64,000 nucleotides of DNA, from NCBI GenBank assembly GCA_964638005.1, contig CAZWXS010000005.1:25343-89342 (forward strand), written 5' to 3'. The first letter of the stretch is position 1; each line of letters opens with the position of its first letter. This stretch comes from JAAYYM01 sp964638005. GTDB taxonomy: Bacteria > Bacillota > Clostridia > Lachnospirales > Lachnospiraceae. The translations under genes were made by a program, and so were the position numbers. Below the pieces are notes generated by a model that did no database searches, had not been told where the DNA came from, and worked only from the letters and a program-made list of their open reading frames with translations. Below are positions 8,183 through 16,394 of this stretch, in pieces.

Positions 8183-10252
8183 TCAAACTGTTAACATTCT
8201 ACCATTTAATCGGTCTTGTGTAAACAAATTTAAATGTTTTTTCAATTCGGTATTCTTTTCCTGCTGCAATTCGGGATCTTCTTTTAAAATATCATCAGCC
8301 GCATCACTTGCCTTCTGCAGGTTTGATGCATCGGTAAATATATCTGCAAGCTGAAATGCAATCGCGCCGCTTTGTCTGATTCCGAAAAAGTCCCCCGGCC
8401 CCCTTGATTTTAAATCTTCCGATGCAATATAAAATCCGTCATTGGAACGATTCAGCACTTCCAGTCTGTCCATCGATTGCTTCGCATTAGAGCCGCTCAT
8501 AAAGATACAATATGACTGAGCCTTGCCTCTTCCGATGCGCCCGCGCAGCTGATGGAGCTGTGACAGTCCGAAACGGTCTGCATTTTCAATCAACATGACG
8601 CTTGCATTCGGCACATTGACACCGACCTCTACGACTGTGGTAGATACAAGAATGTTGATATCATTTCTTGCAAAGGCTTCCATGGTTCTGTTCTTTTCCT
8701 GCGGCTTCATCTTACCATGAAGATAGGATATCTGTACCTTTGGCGGAAAATATTCTTTGAGCCTCTTTGTATAGGAAATGACATCCTCTGCTTCTATCGA
8801 CTCGCTCTCCTCTACCATCGGACAGATGATATAGACCTGTCTGCCTGCATTGATTTCACTGTACATGAATTCATATGCCTTCTTCCGATAGCTTGTGTTA
8901 ACCACACAATTCTTGATCGGAAGCCGTTCTGCCGGTAATTCATCGATAACCGAAACATCCAGATCTCCATATAGGATAATACCGAGTGTACGCGGAATCG
9001 GCGTTGCACTCATAACAAGTACATGCGGTATATCTCCCTCTGCTTTCTCGGACAGTATCTCCCGTTGTCTGACACCGAAACGATGCTGCTCGTCCGTAAT
9101 TGCAAGTGCCAGCTTATGATAATGCACTTTTTCCTGTATCAGTGCATGTGTCCCAATCACGATATGCACCTCACCGCTCTCAATCCGTGCATAAGCTTCT
9201 GCTTTCTTCCTTGCGGTCATAGAACCTGTCAGAAGAACTGCCTTGAGTGGAAGATCGTAGCTGTCTAACAATGAGCATATGGTCTCAAAATGTTGTGTGG
9301 CAAGCACCTCAGTCGGCACCATAAAAGCGGTCTGATAACCGTTGATCCCGGTCATGATTGCAGCAAGAACGGCTATAATGGTCTTTCCGCTTCCTACATC
9401 TCCCTGAATCAATCGATTCATGATGTTCTCTCCCTGCAGATCCTCCTTAATCTCGTCCCATACCTTGAGCTGCGCCTTGGTCAGCCGATAAGGAAGTGAT
9501 TCTATCAGGCGTGCTGTCTCTGCAACATCTATCATTCGAAAACCGTTCTCAACTGCATGGGTATGCTCCTTCAGCAGTCGCAATTGTAATATGAACGTCA
9601 GGAACTCGTCAAATACCAAACGGTTTCTGGAACGCATCAATTCCTTCATATCACATGGAAAATGCACTCCTTTTACCGCTTCATTAAACGGACACAGTTC
9701 ATTGTCCTCCAAGAGTTTTGCAGGCAGATATTCATCATATGCAATATCACCCTCCAAAGCCTGTTTGACTGCCTTTGCAACGGTCTGATTAGACAGCTTC
9801 GCCGTCAATGGATATAACGGCTGCAATGTATGTAACAATTCCTTATACGCATCCACACTGTAATACTTCGGCTGTTCCATCAGCCATGCAGAACCGTTTT
9901 CCTGCAAGACACCTCTAAAGACATAGACCTGTCCTTTGACCAGGCTTTTCTTTAAAAACGGCATATTGAACCATGTCAGATGCAGTTTCTTAGAGTCCGT
10001 CAGTGCAACACTGGTCGTAATTTGCAGATTACGAGCCTTTTTCAGCACGGGAGTCTGCAGCAGAATCGCCCTGATGGCAACCACCTGCCCGGTATATTCC
10101 TTTGAAATGGACTTTGGCTCCTCAAAGGATTCATAATTACGCGGATAATGCTCTATCAGATCTCCGATTGTATAAATCCCCAGCTTATGAAACAGAATCG
10201 CTGTTTTGTCACCTATGCCCTTTAGTTCTTCTATATGTCCGTTTCGCTCCAT
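8183..10252 (-). CDS. recG: ATP-dependent DNA helicase RecG
   Basis: Branch-migrating superfamily 2 helicase that regresses stalled forks and processes Holliday junctions, 689 residues. An N-terminal wedge/OB domain (about 1-235) is followed by the helicase domains: Walker A GDVGSGKT, motif II DEQH (ITDEQHRFGV), motif III SATPIPRTLG and motif VI QLRGRIGRG, then the C-terminal RSRGPGDFFGIRQSG block. Start ATG 10252 has GGAG six bases upstream; a TTG four codons earlier is less likely. It is flanked by fakA and degV in the common Firmicutes order asp23-fakA-recG. The 130 bases between recG and fakA show no clear element. Confidence 0.96.
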   Translation of the reverse strand: MERNGHIEELKGIGDKTAILFHKLGIYTIGDLIEHYPRNYESFEEPKSISKEYTGQVVAIRAILLQTPVLKKARNLQITTSVALTDSKKLHLTWFNMPFLKKSLVKGQVYVFRGVLQENGSAWLMEQPKYYSVDAYKELLHTLQPLYPLTAKLSNQTVAKAVKQALEGDIAYDEYLPAKLLEDNELCPFNEAVKGVHFPCDMKELMRSRNRLVFDEFLTFILQLRLLKEHTHAVENGFRMIDVAETARLIESLPYRLTKAQLKVWDEIKEDLQGENIMNRLIQGDVGSGKTIIAVLAAIMTGINGYQTAFMVPTEVLATQHFETICSLLDSYDLPLKAVLLTGSMTARKKAEAYARIESGEVHIVIGTHALIQEKVHYHKLALAITDEQHRFGVRQREILSEKAEGDIPHVLVMSATPIPRTLGIILYGDLDVSVIDELPAERLPIKNCVVNTSYRKKAYEFMYSEINAGRQVYIICPMVEESESIEAEDVISYTKRLKEYFPPKVQISYLHGKMKPQEKNRTMEAFARNDINILVSTTVVEVGVNVPNASVMLIENADRFGLSQLHQLRGRIGRGKAQSYCIFMSGSNAKQSMDRLEVLNRSNDGFYIASEDLKSRGPGDFFGIRQSGAIAFQLADIFTDASNLQKASDAADDILKEDPELQQEKNTELKKHLNLFTQDRLNGRMLTV

Positions 10253-10382
10253 ACTGTTCTCCAAAACATATCTGCATATGACGTACTTTCTCCCGGTACT
10301 TTCCTATTGAAAGAACATGACCTGCATAGTATCTTACGCAAGTCATTTCTCCGGTAACCTATATCTGACGTATGTCGACAGA

Positions 10383-12170
10383 TCATTCAACTGATATGAT
10401 ATAGTAATAAATCGGCTGTCCGCCTGAATGTACTTCAATGTCACAAGAAGGATATGCTTCTTCTATTTCTGCTGCAAGATCACCCGCAATCTCTTCTTCG
10501 ACCTCACTGCCGTAATAGATGCTGATCAGTTCCGACTCATCATCCACTAATTTTGAAACCATTTCCTTCGCCGTATCCTCTACAACCGTTCCGACAGCTA
10601 AGATATCATGATCTCCGATGCCCATGATATTGCCCTGTTTGATCTCAATATCATTGATGACTGTATCTCTGACCGCATAAGTAACCTGCCCCGTCTTGAC
10701 CTTCTGGATTTCTTCTGTCATCAATGCTTCATTTTCCGTAGCAGACTGCTCCGGAATGAAATTGATGAGAGCCGTAATTCCCTGCGGTGCCGTCTTGGTC
10801 GGTATAACAATGATATTCTTGCCCTCGACCAAATATTTTGCCTGATTAGCCGCAAGAATGATGTTCTTATTATTCGGAAGGATAAATATGTTCTTTGCAT
10901 GAACCTCTTCAATCGCATTCAACATATCTTCGGTACTCGGATTCATGGTCTGTCCGCCCTCGATCACATAATCAACACCCAGACCTTTAAATATGGCATT
11001 CATACCTTCTCCGATGGAAACCGCGACAAATCCGAAATCTTTCATCTGCTCATCGTTCTTAATCTTTGCTGCCTGCTCCTTTTTTTCTTCCTTCACAGGT
11101 TCCTGTTTAGGTGCAGACTTAGACGAGGTTTTTTCATCTGTCTTTTGCGCCGGCTGCTCATTCTGTGTATCTGTCTGAGCCGGATTCTCTGTCGTTTCCT
11201 TCTCTGCAAGCTTGAACAGCTTCTCCTGATGCTCTTCCCTCATGTTATCAATCTTCATATTGGTGAGAGAACCATAGGTCAATGCCTTCTGGATTGCCAG
11301 ACCCGGATCATTGGTATGCACATGTACCTTTACAATATCATCGTCTGCTACTACAACGATAGAATCACCGATAGACTCCAGATAGGATTTCAGATCGATT
11401 TCATTTTTTGCATTGAATACATTCTCTACCATAACAATGAATTCCGTGCAATAGCCATACTTGATATCAATGGCTGCCTGAACCTCGAGAGATCCCGTAC
11501 CGGTACCGGATGTCGTACTCTTAGAAGCTTCCGAATAGGAAACATCTACATCCTTGCCTAAGAATGCATCATAACCGCCCTTTAATACTTCCAAAAGTCC
11601 CTGTCCGCCAGAATCAACCACTCCGGCCTGCTTTAAAACAGGCAGCATATCAGGCGTCTTGCTCAGTACCAGTTCTGCATGCTTAATGATCTCGTCAATC
11701 ATCACCGTCAGGTCATCTGTCGTTCCCGCAAGCTCGGATGCCTTATCTGCCGCGCCCTTGGCTACGGTCAGTATCGTACCTTCCTTCGGTTTCATAACTG
11801 CCTTGTATGCAGTCTCTGTAGCCTTTTGCATTGCATTTGCCAATATGACGGAATCAATTGCATCCTGCTCCTTGATCACCTTTGTAAATCCGCGGAACAA
11901 CTGTGACAGAATAACGCCGGAGTTACCTCTCGCCCCTCTCAGAGAGCCTGAAGAGACAGCCTTGGAAAGACTCTCCATCGTTATTTCGTCAAGTCCTGCC
12001 ACTTCCTTGGCAGCGGACATGATCGTAAGTGTCATATTGGTTCCCGTATCTCCGTCAGGAACGGGAAATACGTTCAGCTCATTAATCCATTCTTTCTTAG
12101 CCTCTAATCGGTTTGCACCGGCCAAAAACATCTTCGCAAATGTCTTGGCATCGATTGTTTGAATAGCCAC
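10383..12170 (-). CDS. fakA: Fatty acid kinase catalytic subunit FakA (DAK2 domain fusion, YloV-like)
   Basis: Phosphorylates FakB-bound fatty acids so exogenous fatty acids can enter phospholipid synthesis. 595 residues: an N-terminal DAK2 kinase domain (about 1-200) with NELNVFPVPDGDTGTNM and RGARGNSGVILSQLFRG, a middle domain with KVHVHTNDPGLAI, a charged Gln/Lys/Glu-rich linker (about 330-370) longer than usual, and the DegV-like C-terminal domain (GGQTMNPSTEDML and IFILPNNKNI). The start is read as GTG 12170, eight bases after AAGGAGG; an ATG ten codons upstream would overlap asp23 and lacks a ribosome site. It lies 22 bases after asp23. Confidence 0.93.
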   Translation of the reverse strand: MAIQTIDAKTFAKMFLAGANRLEAKKEWINELNVFPVPDGDTGTNMTLTIMSAAKEVAGLDEITMESLSKAVSSGSLRGARGNSGVILSQLFRGFTKVIKEQDAIDSVILANAMQKATETAYKAVMKPKEGTILTVAKGAADKASELAGTTDDLTVMIDEIIKHAELVLSKTPDMLPVLKQAGVVDSGGQGLLEVLKGGYDAFLGKDVDVSYSEASKSTTSGTGTGSLEVQAAIDIKYGYCTEFIVMVENVFNAKNEIDLKSYLESIGDSIVVVADDDIVKVHVHTNDPGLAIQKALTYGSLTNMKIDNMREEHQEKLFKLAEKETTENPAQTDTQNEQPAQKTDEKTSSKSAPKQEPVKEEKKEQAAKIKNDEQMKDFGFVAVSIGEGMNAIFKGLGVDYVIEGGQTMNPSTEDMLNAIEEVHAKNIFILPNNKNIILAANQAKYLVEGKNIIVIPTKTAPQGITALINFIPEQSATENEALMTEEIQKVKTGQVTYAVRDTVINDIEIKQGNIMGIGDHDILAVGTVVEDTAKEMVSKLVDDESELISIYYGSEVEEEIAGDLAAEIEEAYPSCDIEVHSGGQPIYYYIISVE

Positions 12171-12192
12171 TTTAAAATCCTCCTTATTCTGA

Positions 12193-12549
12193 TCAGTCAA
12201 TTACACGGACACCTTCTACAAAGATATTGATCTTTTCGATACTGAGTCCTGTAAATTCTTCAACTTTATATTTCACATTGCTGATCAGATTATCTGATAC
12301 TGCAAGGATGCTGACTCCATAAGACACGATTACATGAAAGTCCAATATCAGTTTGTTATCCTCTATCGATACGCTGATACCGTGTGTGATACTTTCTTTT
12401 TTCAGCAATTTGACAATACCGTCCTTCACACTGACAGCAGCCATACCGACTATACCAAAGCATTCTACCGCAACCGTACCTGCGTATTGTGCAATCACTT
12501 CTGTATCAATCACAATGTTTCCGACCTGTGTGTTCATGTGACCTTTCAT
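12193..12549 (-). CDS. Asp23/Gls24 family envelope stress protein (YloU-like)
   Basis: A 118-residue protein with one Asp23 domain: MNTQVGNIVIDTEVIAQYAG, then GIVGMAAVSVKDGI and the C-terminal SIEKINIFVEGVRVID. Proteins of this family sit at the membrane face in Firmicutes, and the gene next to fakA is the usual YloU member. Start ATG 12549 follows GGAGG with 8 bases between. A -10 TATAAT (12593-12598, minus strand) lies upstream with only a weak -35 (TTCATT). It is divergent from rpmB and first in the operon leading to fakA, recG and degV. Function beyond an envelope-stress association is unknown. Confidence 0.88.
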   Translation of the reverse strand: MKGHMNTQVGNIVIDTEVIAQYAGTVAVECFGIVGMAAVSVKDGIVKLLKKESITHGISVSIEDNKLILDFHVIVSYGVSILAVSDNLISNVKYKVEEFTGLSIEKINIFVEGVRVID

Positions 12550-12671
12550 ACATTTTACCTCCATCATATATTCTTCTTAATAATCCTATCCTATTATAAC
12601 CGCTTTGTCTGGAAAATGAAATACAAAAATGCACATAATTTCATTTCCTGTTATTTTCTTTCATCTTTTGC

Positions 12672-12700
12672 TTGCAATTATATAAAACTTCTGATAAAAT
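12672..12700 (+). promoter_or_regulatory. Strong extended -10 promoter for rpmB
   Basis: TTGCAA (12672-12677), 17-base spacer, TAAAAT (12695-12700), with the extended -10 dinucleotide TG at 12692-12693. It fits a highly expressed ribosomal protein gene. The leader that follows (12707-12773) contains a TTTGC-AGA-GCAAA hairpin. Confidence 0.85.
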
Positions 12701-12773
12701 AACTTTTGTTGCGAGATTGATTAGTGGTTTGCAGAGCAAATTCCTAATACGATAGATTAGAGGAGGTGCAATC

Positions 12774-12959
12774 ATGGCTAAATGTGATATTTGTGGAAAA
12801 GGCGTTCATTTTGGTAATAACGTAAGCCATTCTCATAGAAGATCCAATAGAATTTTTAATTCGAATGTGAAGCGTGTTAAATGTGTAGTGAACGGTACAC
12901 CGAGAAGACTTCATGTTTGTACAGATTGTTTAAAATCAAACAGAGTTGAAAGAGCATAA
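12774..12959 (+). CDS. rpmB: 50S ribosomal protein L28 (zinc-binding, four-cysteine form)
   Basis: A 61-residue large-subunit protein. MAKCDICGKG at the N-terminus and HVCTDCLKS at the C-terminus give two CxxC pairs (zinc ribbon), so this is the zinc-containing C+ form. The conserved NNVSHSHRRSNRIF segment is present. AGGAGG precedes the ATG. It is a monocistronic gene with its own promoter and terminator, diverging from asp23 as in Bacillus. Confidence 0.98.
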   Translation: MAKCDICGKGVHFGNNVSHSHRRSNRIFNSNVKRVKCVVNGTPRRLHVCTDCLKSNRVERA

Positions 12960-12961
12960 TA

Positions 12962-12996
12962 CATCAAAAAGCAGCTGCAAGGCTGCTTTTTTGATG
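12962..12996 (+). terminator. Intrinsic terminator after rpmB
   Basis: AAAAAGCAGC, a six-base loop and GCTGCTTTTTT form a stem that is extended by CATC/GATG on the outside. It starts just after the L28 stop codon. Confidence 0.88.
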
Positions 12997-13018
12997 CTTA
13001 TATTTCATACGACAGGCA

Positions 13019-13531
13019 TCAGATCAGATATGCATCCTTCAGATTGCAATACTCTCTGTTGATCAGCTGTACCGTATCATTATCTCCGGCTACATTATCC
13101 GGATGGAATATCTTAATCAAATCCTTATATCTCTTTTTCAATGCAAGAGGATTATTGACTCCCCGAAAGAATACTCCTGCGGCAGATATATTTGAAGCCC
13201 CCGAATATGCATATTCATTTCTGCGTCCTATGAGCTGCTGCTTCTCGATCTCAAATTTCTTTTGCTCCTCATGCAGATCTCTGTATGCACTCTCTAATAT
13301 CTCCCACTTGTGATGGAACAGCACCTTTTCACGCTCAAGCTGCTTGGTCTCAAATTCATTCTTGCTTCCCTGCTCTTTCAGCGTTCTCATCGCGGCAGAC
13401 TTTTCCTGATTGAATGCCTTGATCTCCTGGTCAAGCTGTTCACGCTCTGTCTCTATCCTGATGTTTTCTTTGAATAACCAAGATTTAATCTGTGTCAGTT
13501 CCTCTGGTGATGCATTTTCAATATCATGCAT
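13019..13531 (-). CDS. Coiled-coil protein with C-terminal J domain
   Basis: About 170 residues: an N-terminal charged coiled coil (NIRIETEREQLDQEIKAFNQ and following, about residues 20-105) and a short C-terminal J domain with LKKRYKDLIKIFHPDNVAGD, including the HPD tripeptide that stimulates Hsp70 ATPase. There is no G/F region or zinc domain, so it is not DnaJ; it is more likely a DnaK co-chaperone for a specific client. ATG 13531 sits eight bases after GGGAG; an ATG two codons upstream and a TTG at 13588 are alternative starts. Convergent with rpmB. Client and role unknown. Confidence 0.75.
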   Translation of the reverse strand: MHDIENASPEELTQIKSWLFKENIRIETEREQLDQEIKAFNQEKSAAMRTLKEQGSKNEFETKQLEREKVLFHHKWEILESAYRDLHEEQKKFEIEKQQLIGRRNEYAYSGASNISAAGVFFRGVNNPLALKKRYKDLIKIFHPDNVAGDNDTVQLINREYCNLKDAYLI

Positions 13532-13699
13532 TTTCATCTCTCCCGCTCTGTCGGCATCCAATCTGTCAATACCGATACGACAATACAAATTATAGAGTTC
13601 CCCTTATATGAAAACCACATCATATAGTACCATTATATTTTGTATTGCGATTTTTTTCAACTACTTTCTTCCGTCATTTTGCACGAAATTACATATTTC

Positions 13700-13843
13700 T
13701 CACCAACAGTACAGATTATATCCCAGAATCAGCAATAAAATGATGATGATGGCTCCAATGAAAATATTGGAGACGAACATCATCAGTAACATTCCGATTG
13801 CAATCAAAAATAAGGAATACCCGATCGTACGTCTTGTCTGCAT
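13700..13843 (-). CDS. Small hydrophobic membrane protein, 47 residues
   Basis: A short frame not predicted by length-limited gene finders. It starts MQTRRTIGYSLFLIAIGMLL, followed by a second hydrophobic stretch of Ile and Leu and ends GYNLYCW. The basic N-terminus and two hydrophobic segments (about 9-25 and 29-42) suggest a hairpin membrane protein. GGGAG lies eight bases before the third of three in-frame ATGs (13841-13849), so I chose the third. It fills an otherwise empty gap between the J-domain gene and the hydrogenase-like gene. Function unknown. Confidence 0.6.
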   Translation of the reverse strand: MQTRRTIGYSLFLIAIGMLLMMFVSNIFIGAIIIILLLILGYNLYCW

Positions 13844-13942
13844 CATCATCGCTCCCAAAACAGTTCTGTTAATATCATATGCAGAGTCTGCAATCTTTGT
13901 GACAATTTACTGAAATATCATATCCGATGTGTCATAAACGAT

Positions 13943-13973
13943 AAAAAGGACAGTCACCGTCAGTGACTGTCCT
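13943..13973 (-). terminator. Intrinsic terminator after the hydrogenase-chemoreceptor gene
   Basis: AGGACAGTCAC (13947-13957) pairs perfectly with GTGACTGTCCT (13963-13973); on the minus strand the stem is followed by a T run. It lies 18 bases after the stop codon at 13992. Confidence 0.88.
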
Positions 13974-13991
13974 CCTATTATGTAGTTTCAA

Positions 13992-15926
13992 TTAATCTTC
14001 CGTTGCTACAATCTGTTCCATCTGCTCTGCAATCTTATCGACAACATCACCAACGACTGCTGATTGTGCTGAGATTTCTTCTGAGCTGGCCGCAAGATTT
14101 GCCGTCTTCTCATTCAATTCATTGACATTCTTGAGGAATTCCTGTGTCTCCTCCGTCAATGCCTGAATCGCGGGAACCAGTAAATCACTCTGCTGTTTTC
14201 CGTAATTTACGGCATCCTTCGTCTGCTCTGACAGATCACGGACTCTGTTGGCAATTACCGTAAATCCTCTTCCGGCTTCACCGCTTCTTGCTGCTTCGAT
14301 ACCTGCATTCAGAGCCAGCATACTGGTCTGGTTGGATATCTTGATGATAGAATCGTTGACATCATTATAGCCCTTAACCGAGGTCTCAACCTGTGTTAAT
14401 GACTCTTTCAACTTCTCTCCGTACTCGGCGAGTGAATTGATCGCATGTGCCATATCTGTAGTTTCCTCGGCAGAACTCTGATTGCCGCTTGTCACTTCGC
14501 TCATGGAAATCTTGATCTGTGCAAACTCTTCGAGAATTTCCTTGTACATATCCAGTTGTTCTTCATGCTTTCTCTGCACTTCGCTCTGCAGCTGATTGAT
14601 CTGCTCTTTTTCTTCCTCCAGCGTATCTTTGATAAAGTGGATACAGCTTTCCTTATGATTGATTCCGTTTGCGATTGCCGTAGCCATTTCTTCGCAGGAA
14701 TTGTATCCGCATGCGCCGCAGTTGATTTTTCTGGATTCGCTGCTGTACTTATGCATACTTGCAAAGATATCTTCCTGTTCTGCACTTGAAACACGCAGTT
14801 CCTTCATTCCTACATTGGTATTATAGGTACACATGAAATCTTCTATCTTCAAATCCTTAAACTGCGCGTTCAGTCTTGCCAAACGCTCTGCGTAATCAGC
14901 TGACTTATCCCATGCAGTCTTCTTTGCATTACAATTTTCCGCAGTCCTCTGCGTATGGATTTCCAATAAGATGTCTTCGTCATCATCACGGCTGTGATCC
15001 GTTGCCGTTCCATAGAGACAACCCTTCGTACAGTTAAGGGCATCCACCATAAATGGCAGTTTCTTACCTGATCTGACACGCTTTGCATAAGCTTTCATAA
15101 AATGATATGCATGTTCGGGACTCTCAATCTGACGTACAAACAAGTCCTTTCCGACAAAATGCTCAACATTTTCCTTTAATCCACCCGGCATCGGATATAC
15201 AGAACCAAGACCGTACTCCATCTCATCAGTAGCATCATATCCGGTAAGAGATACGCCCTTTAACTTGTCCATCAGATGTTCAAAGGTGACATTATATGTA
15301 ATATATCCGTTGTTCTGCGGACGTGTAATCTCTGATTTCTTGGCAATACACGGACTGAGGAATGCCAGTCTGTCTGAGATATTCATATATTTCTTCGCAT
15401 AAACCGCACCACACATCATCGGACTGTGTATCGGTACAAGCTTCGGTACGAGTTCCGGCACATACTTCTCGATATAGTCTACGATTGCCGGACATGGCTG
15501 TGAAATTCCGCCGATAAAATTATTCTTTGTGATATAGTTCAGATAGGCCCAAGTCGTGATGTCTGCGCCAAAACTGATACTGATGATACGATTCACACCC
15601 TTGCTCTTAAGATAACCAAGCACCTTCTTATACTCTGTCGGATAATTGGCAATGAATGCCGGTGCCACAAGAACGCTGATCTGTGTTCCGTGACTCAAAT
15701 CCTCAAAGAACTGCTCCGTATCATCGTTGAAACTGCGGGCATCGTGAGAGCATTCCCTGATGCAGTTACCACAATGGATACAGGCATCTCCGTCCACGTT
15801 AATGGTATTCACACCATCTTCGTTCAATGCATAATTCGCCTGTAAGACAGGACATACCGAAATACATTTGTTACATCCCTGACACTTCTCATTGGTGTAA
15901 ACCAACCCCTCGTTCATCCTTCCCAT
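13992..15926 (-). CDS. [FeFe]-hydrogenase-like iron-sulfur sensor fused to a methyl-accepting chemotaxis signalling domain
   Basis: 644 residues with no membrane segment. Order: two [4Fe-4S] ferredoxin motifs (Cys15, 18, 21, 25 and Cys49, 52, 55, 59); an [FeFe]-hydrogenase H-cluster domain (about 80-310) with degenerate L1 SQPCP, L2 LSPCIAKKSE and L3 NCTKGCLYG, so four candidate cysteine ligands remain; a further Fe-S motif GACGYNSCEEMA with a downstream Cys (about 410-440); a coiled coil (about 445-480); and a short MCP output domain with NQTSMLALNAGIEAARSGEA. Non-canonical H-cluster motifs with a signalling domain resemble the sensory (group C) hydrogenases. I infer a cytosolic redox or H2 sensor feeding CheA/CheW. 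Good ribosome site GGAGG. Catalytic hydrogen turnover is doubtful. Confidence 0.85.
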   Translation of the reverse strand: MGRMNEGLVYTNEKCQGCNKCISVCPVLQANYALNEDGVNTINVDGDACIHCGNCIRECSHDARSFNDDTEQFFEDLSHGTQISVLVAPAFIANYPTEYKKVLGYLKSKGVNRIISISFGADITTWAYLNYITKNNFIGGISQPCPAIVDYIEKYVPELVPKLVPIHSPMMCGAVYAKKYMNISDRLAFLSPCIAKKSEITRPQNNGYITYNVTFEHLMDKLKGVSLTGYDATDEMEYGLGSVYPMPGGLKENVEHFVGKDLFVRQIESPEHAYHFMKAYAKRVRSGKKLPFMVDALNCTKGCLYGTATDHSRDDDEDILLEIHTQRTAENCNAKKTAWDKSADYAERLARLNAQFKDLKIEDFMCTYNTNVGMKELRVSSAEQEDIFASMHKYSSESRKINCGACGYNSCEEMATAIANGINHKESCIHFIKDTLEEEKEQINQLQSEVQRKHEEQLDMYKEILEEFAQIKISMSEVTSGNQSSAEETTDMAHAINSLAEYGEKLKESLTQVETSVKGYNDVNDSIIKISNQTSMLALNAGIEAARSGEAGRGFTVIANRVRDLSEQTKDAVNYGKQQSDLLVPAIQALTEETQEFLKNVNELNEKTANLAASSEEISAQSAVVGDVVDKIAEQMEQIVATED

Positions 15927-16001
15927 ATTCTACCTCCTGTGTGTTTTATATACTTTTTCTTATGTAAAATCGCCCCAATACTTTTTTTACTTGTTTCTGC
16001 T

Positions 16002-16394
16002 CTATTCCTGTTCAAAAGCCGCCTTGACAGCTTCATCGTCCGATACCTGTTCTGTGTCCTTCTTTGTCGCGAACTTGTTTACAAGATCCGGAACCATATC
16101 CAAAATCTTTGTCATGCTGTCCTGATTTTTAATGTTAACCAGTCTGGTGCTTCCTTTCTGAATGACCAGTACTGCGCTCGGAGACATCTTTCCTGACAAT
16201 CCTCCGCCGCCGTTGCATTTCTTATCATTGTTGAACTCTCCGGCTCCTACACCGAAAGATACGTCCACAAACGGTAAGATGATCGTATCATCTATCTTAG
16301 TTGCTTCGCCGACGACCGTCTTGGAAGTCAAAAATCCATCCATTCCCTTGATCAAAGTGTTGACCACCTCAGTGATATTATTGTTATTTGCCAT
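16002..16394 (-). CDS. ytfJ: GerW family sporulation protein (YtfJ)
   Basis: A 130-residue protein with the GerW fold: VVNTLIKGMDGFLTSKTVVG, IILPFVDVSFGVGAG, then a glycine-rich NGGGGLSGKMSPSAVLVI. In Bacillus YtfJ/GerW is made in the forespore and supports germination in response to L-alanine. It overlaps the upstream DUF2953 gene at TAATG, and the DUF2953-GerW pair matches Bacillus ytfI-ytfJ. Ribosome site AGAGGTGG. Members also occur in non-sporulating Lachnospiraceae, so spore formation is not proven by it. Confidence 0.9.
   Translation of the reverse strand: MANNNNITEVVNTLIKGMDGFLTSKTVVGEATKIDDTIILPFVDVSFGVGAGEFNNDKKCNGGGGLSGKMSPSAVLVIQKGSTRLVNIKNQDSMTKILDMVPDLVNKFATKKDTEQVSDDEAVKAAFEQE

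Noticed and set aside
10608..11561. Long open frame (317 codons) on the plus strand opposite fakA
   Set aside because: It mirrors the codon pattern of the well-supported fakA gene, has Cys/Leu/Ile-rich non-globular composition and no ribosome site. It is an antisense shadow.
13608..13913. 101-codon plus-strand frame between the J-domain gene and the hydrogenase-like gene
   Set aside because: No ribosome site and an irregular composition; the opposite strand contains a better small membrane protein with GGGAG correctly spaced.
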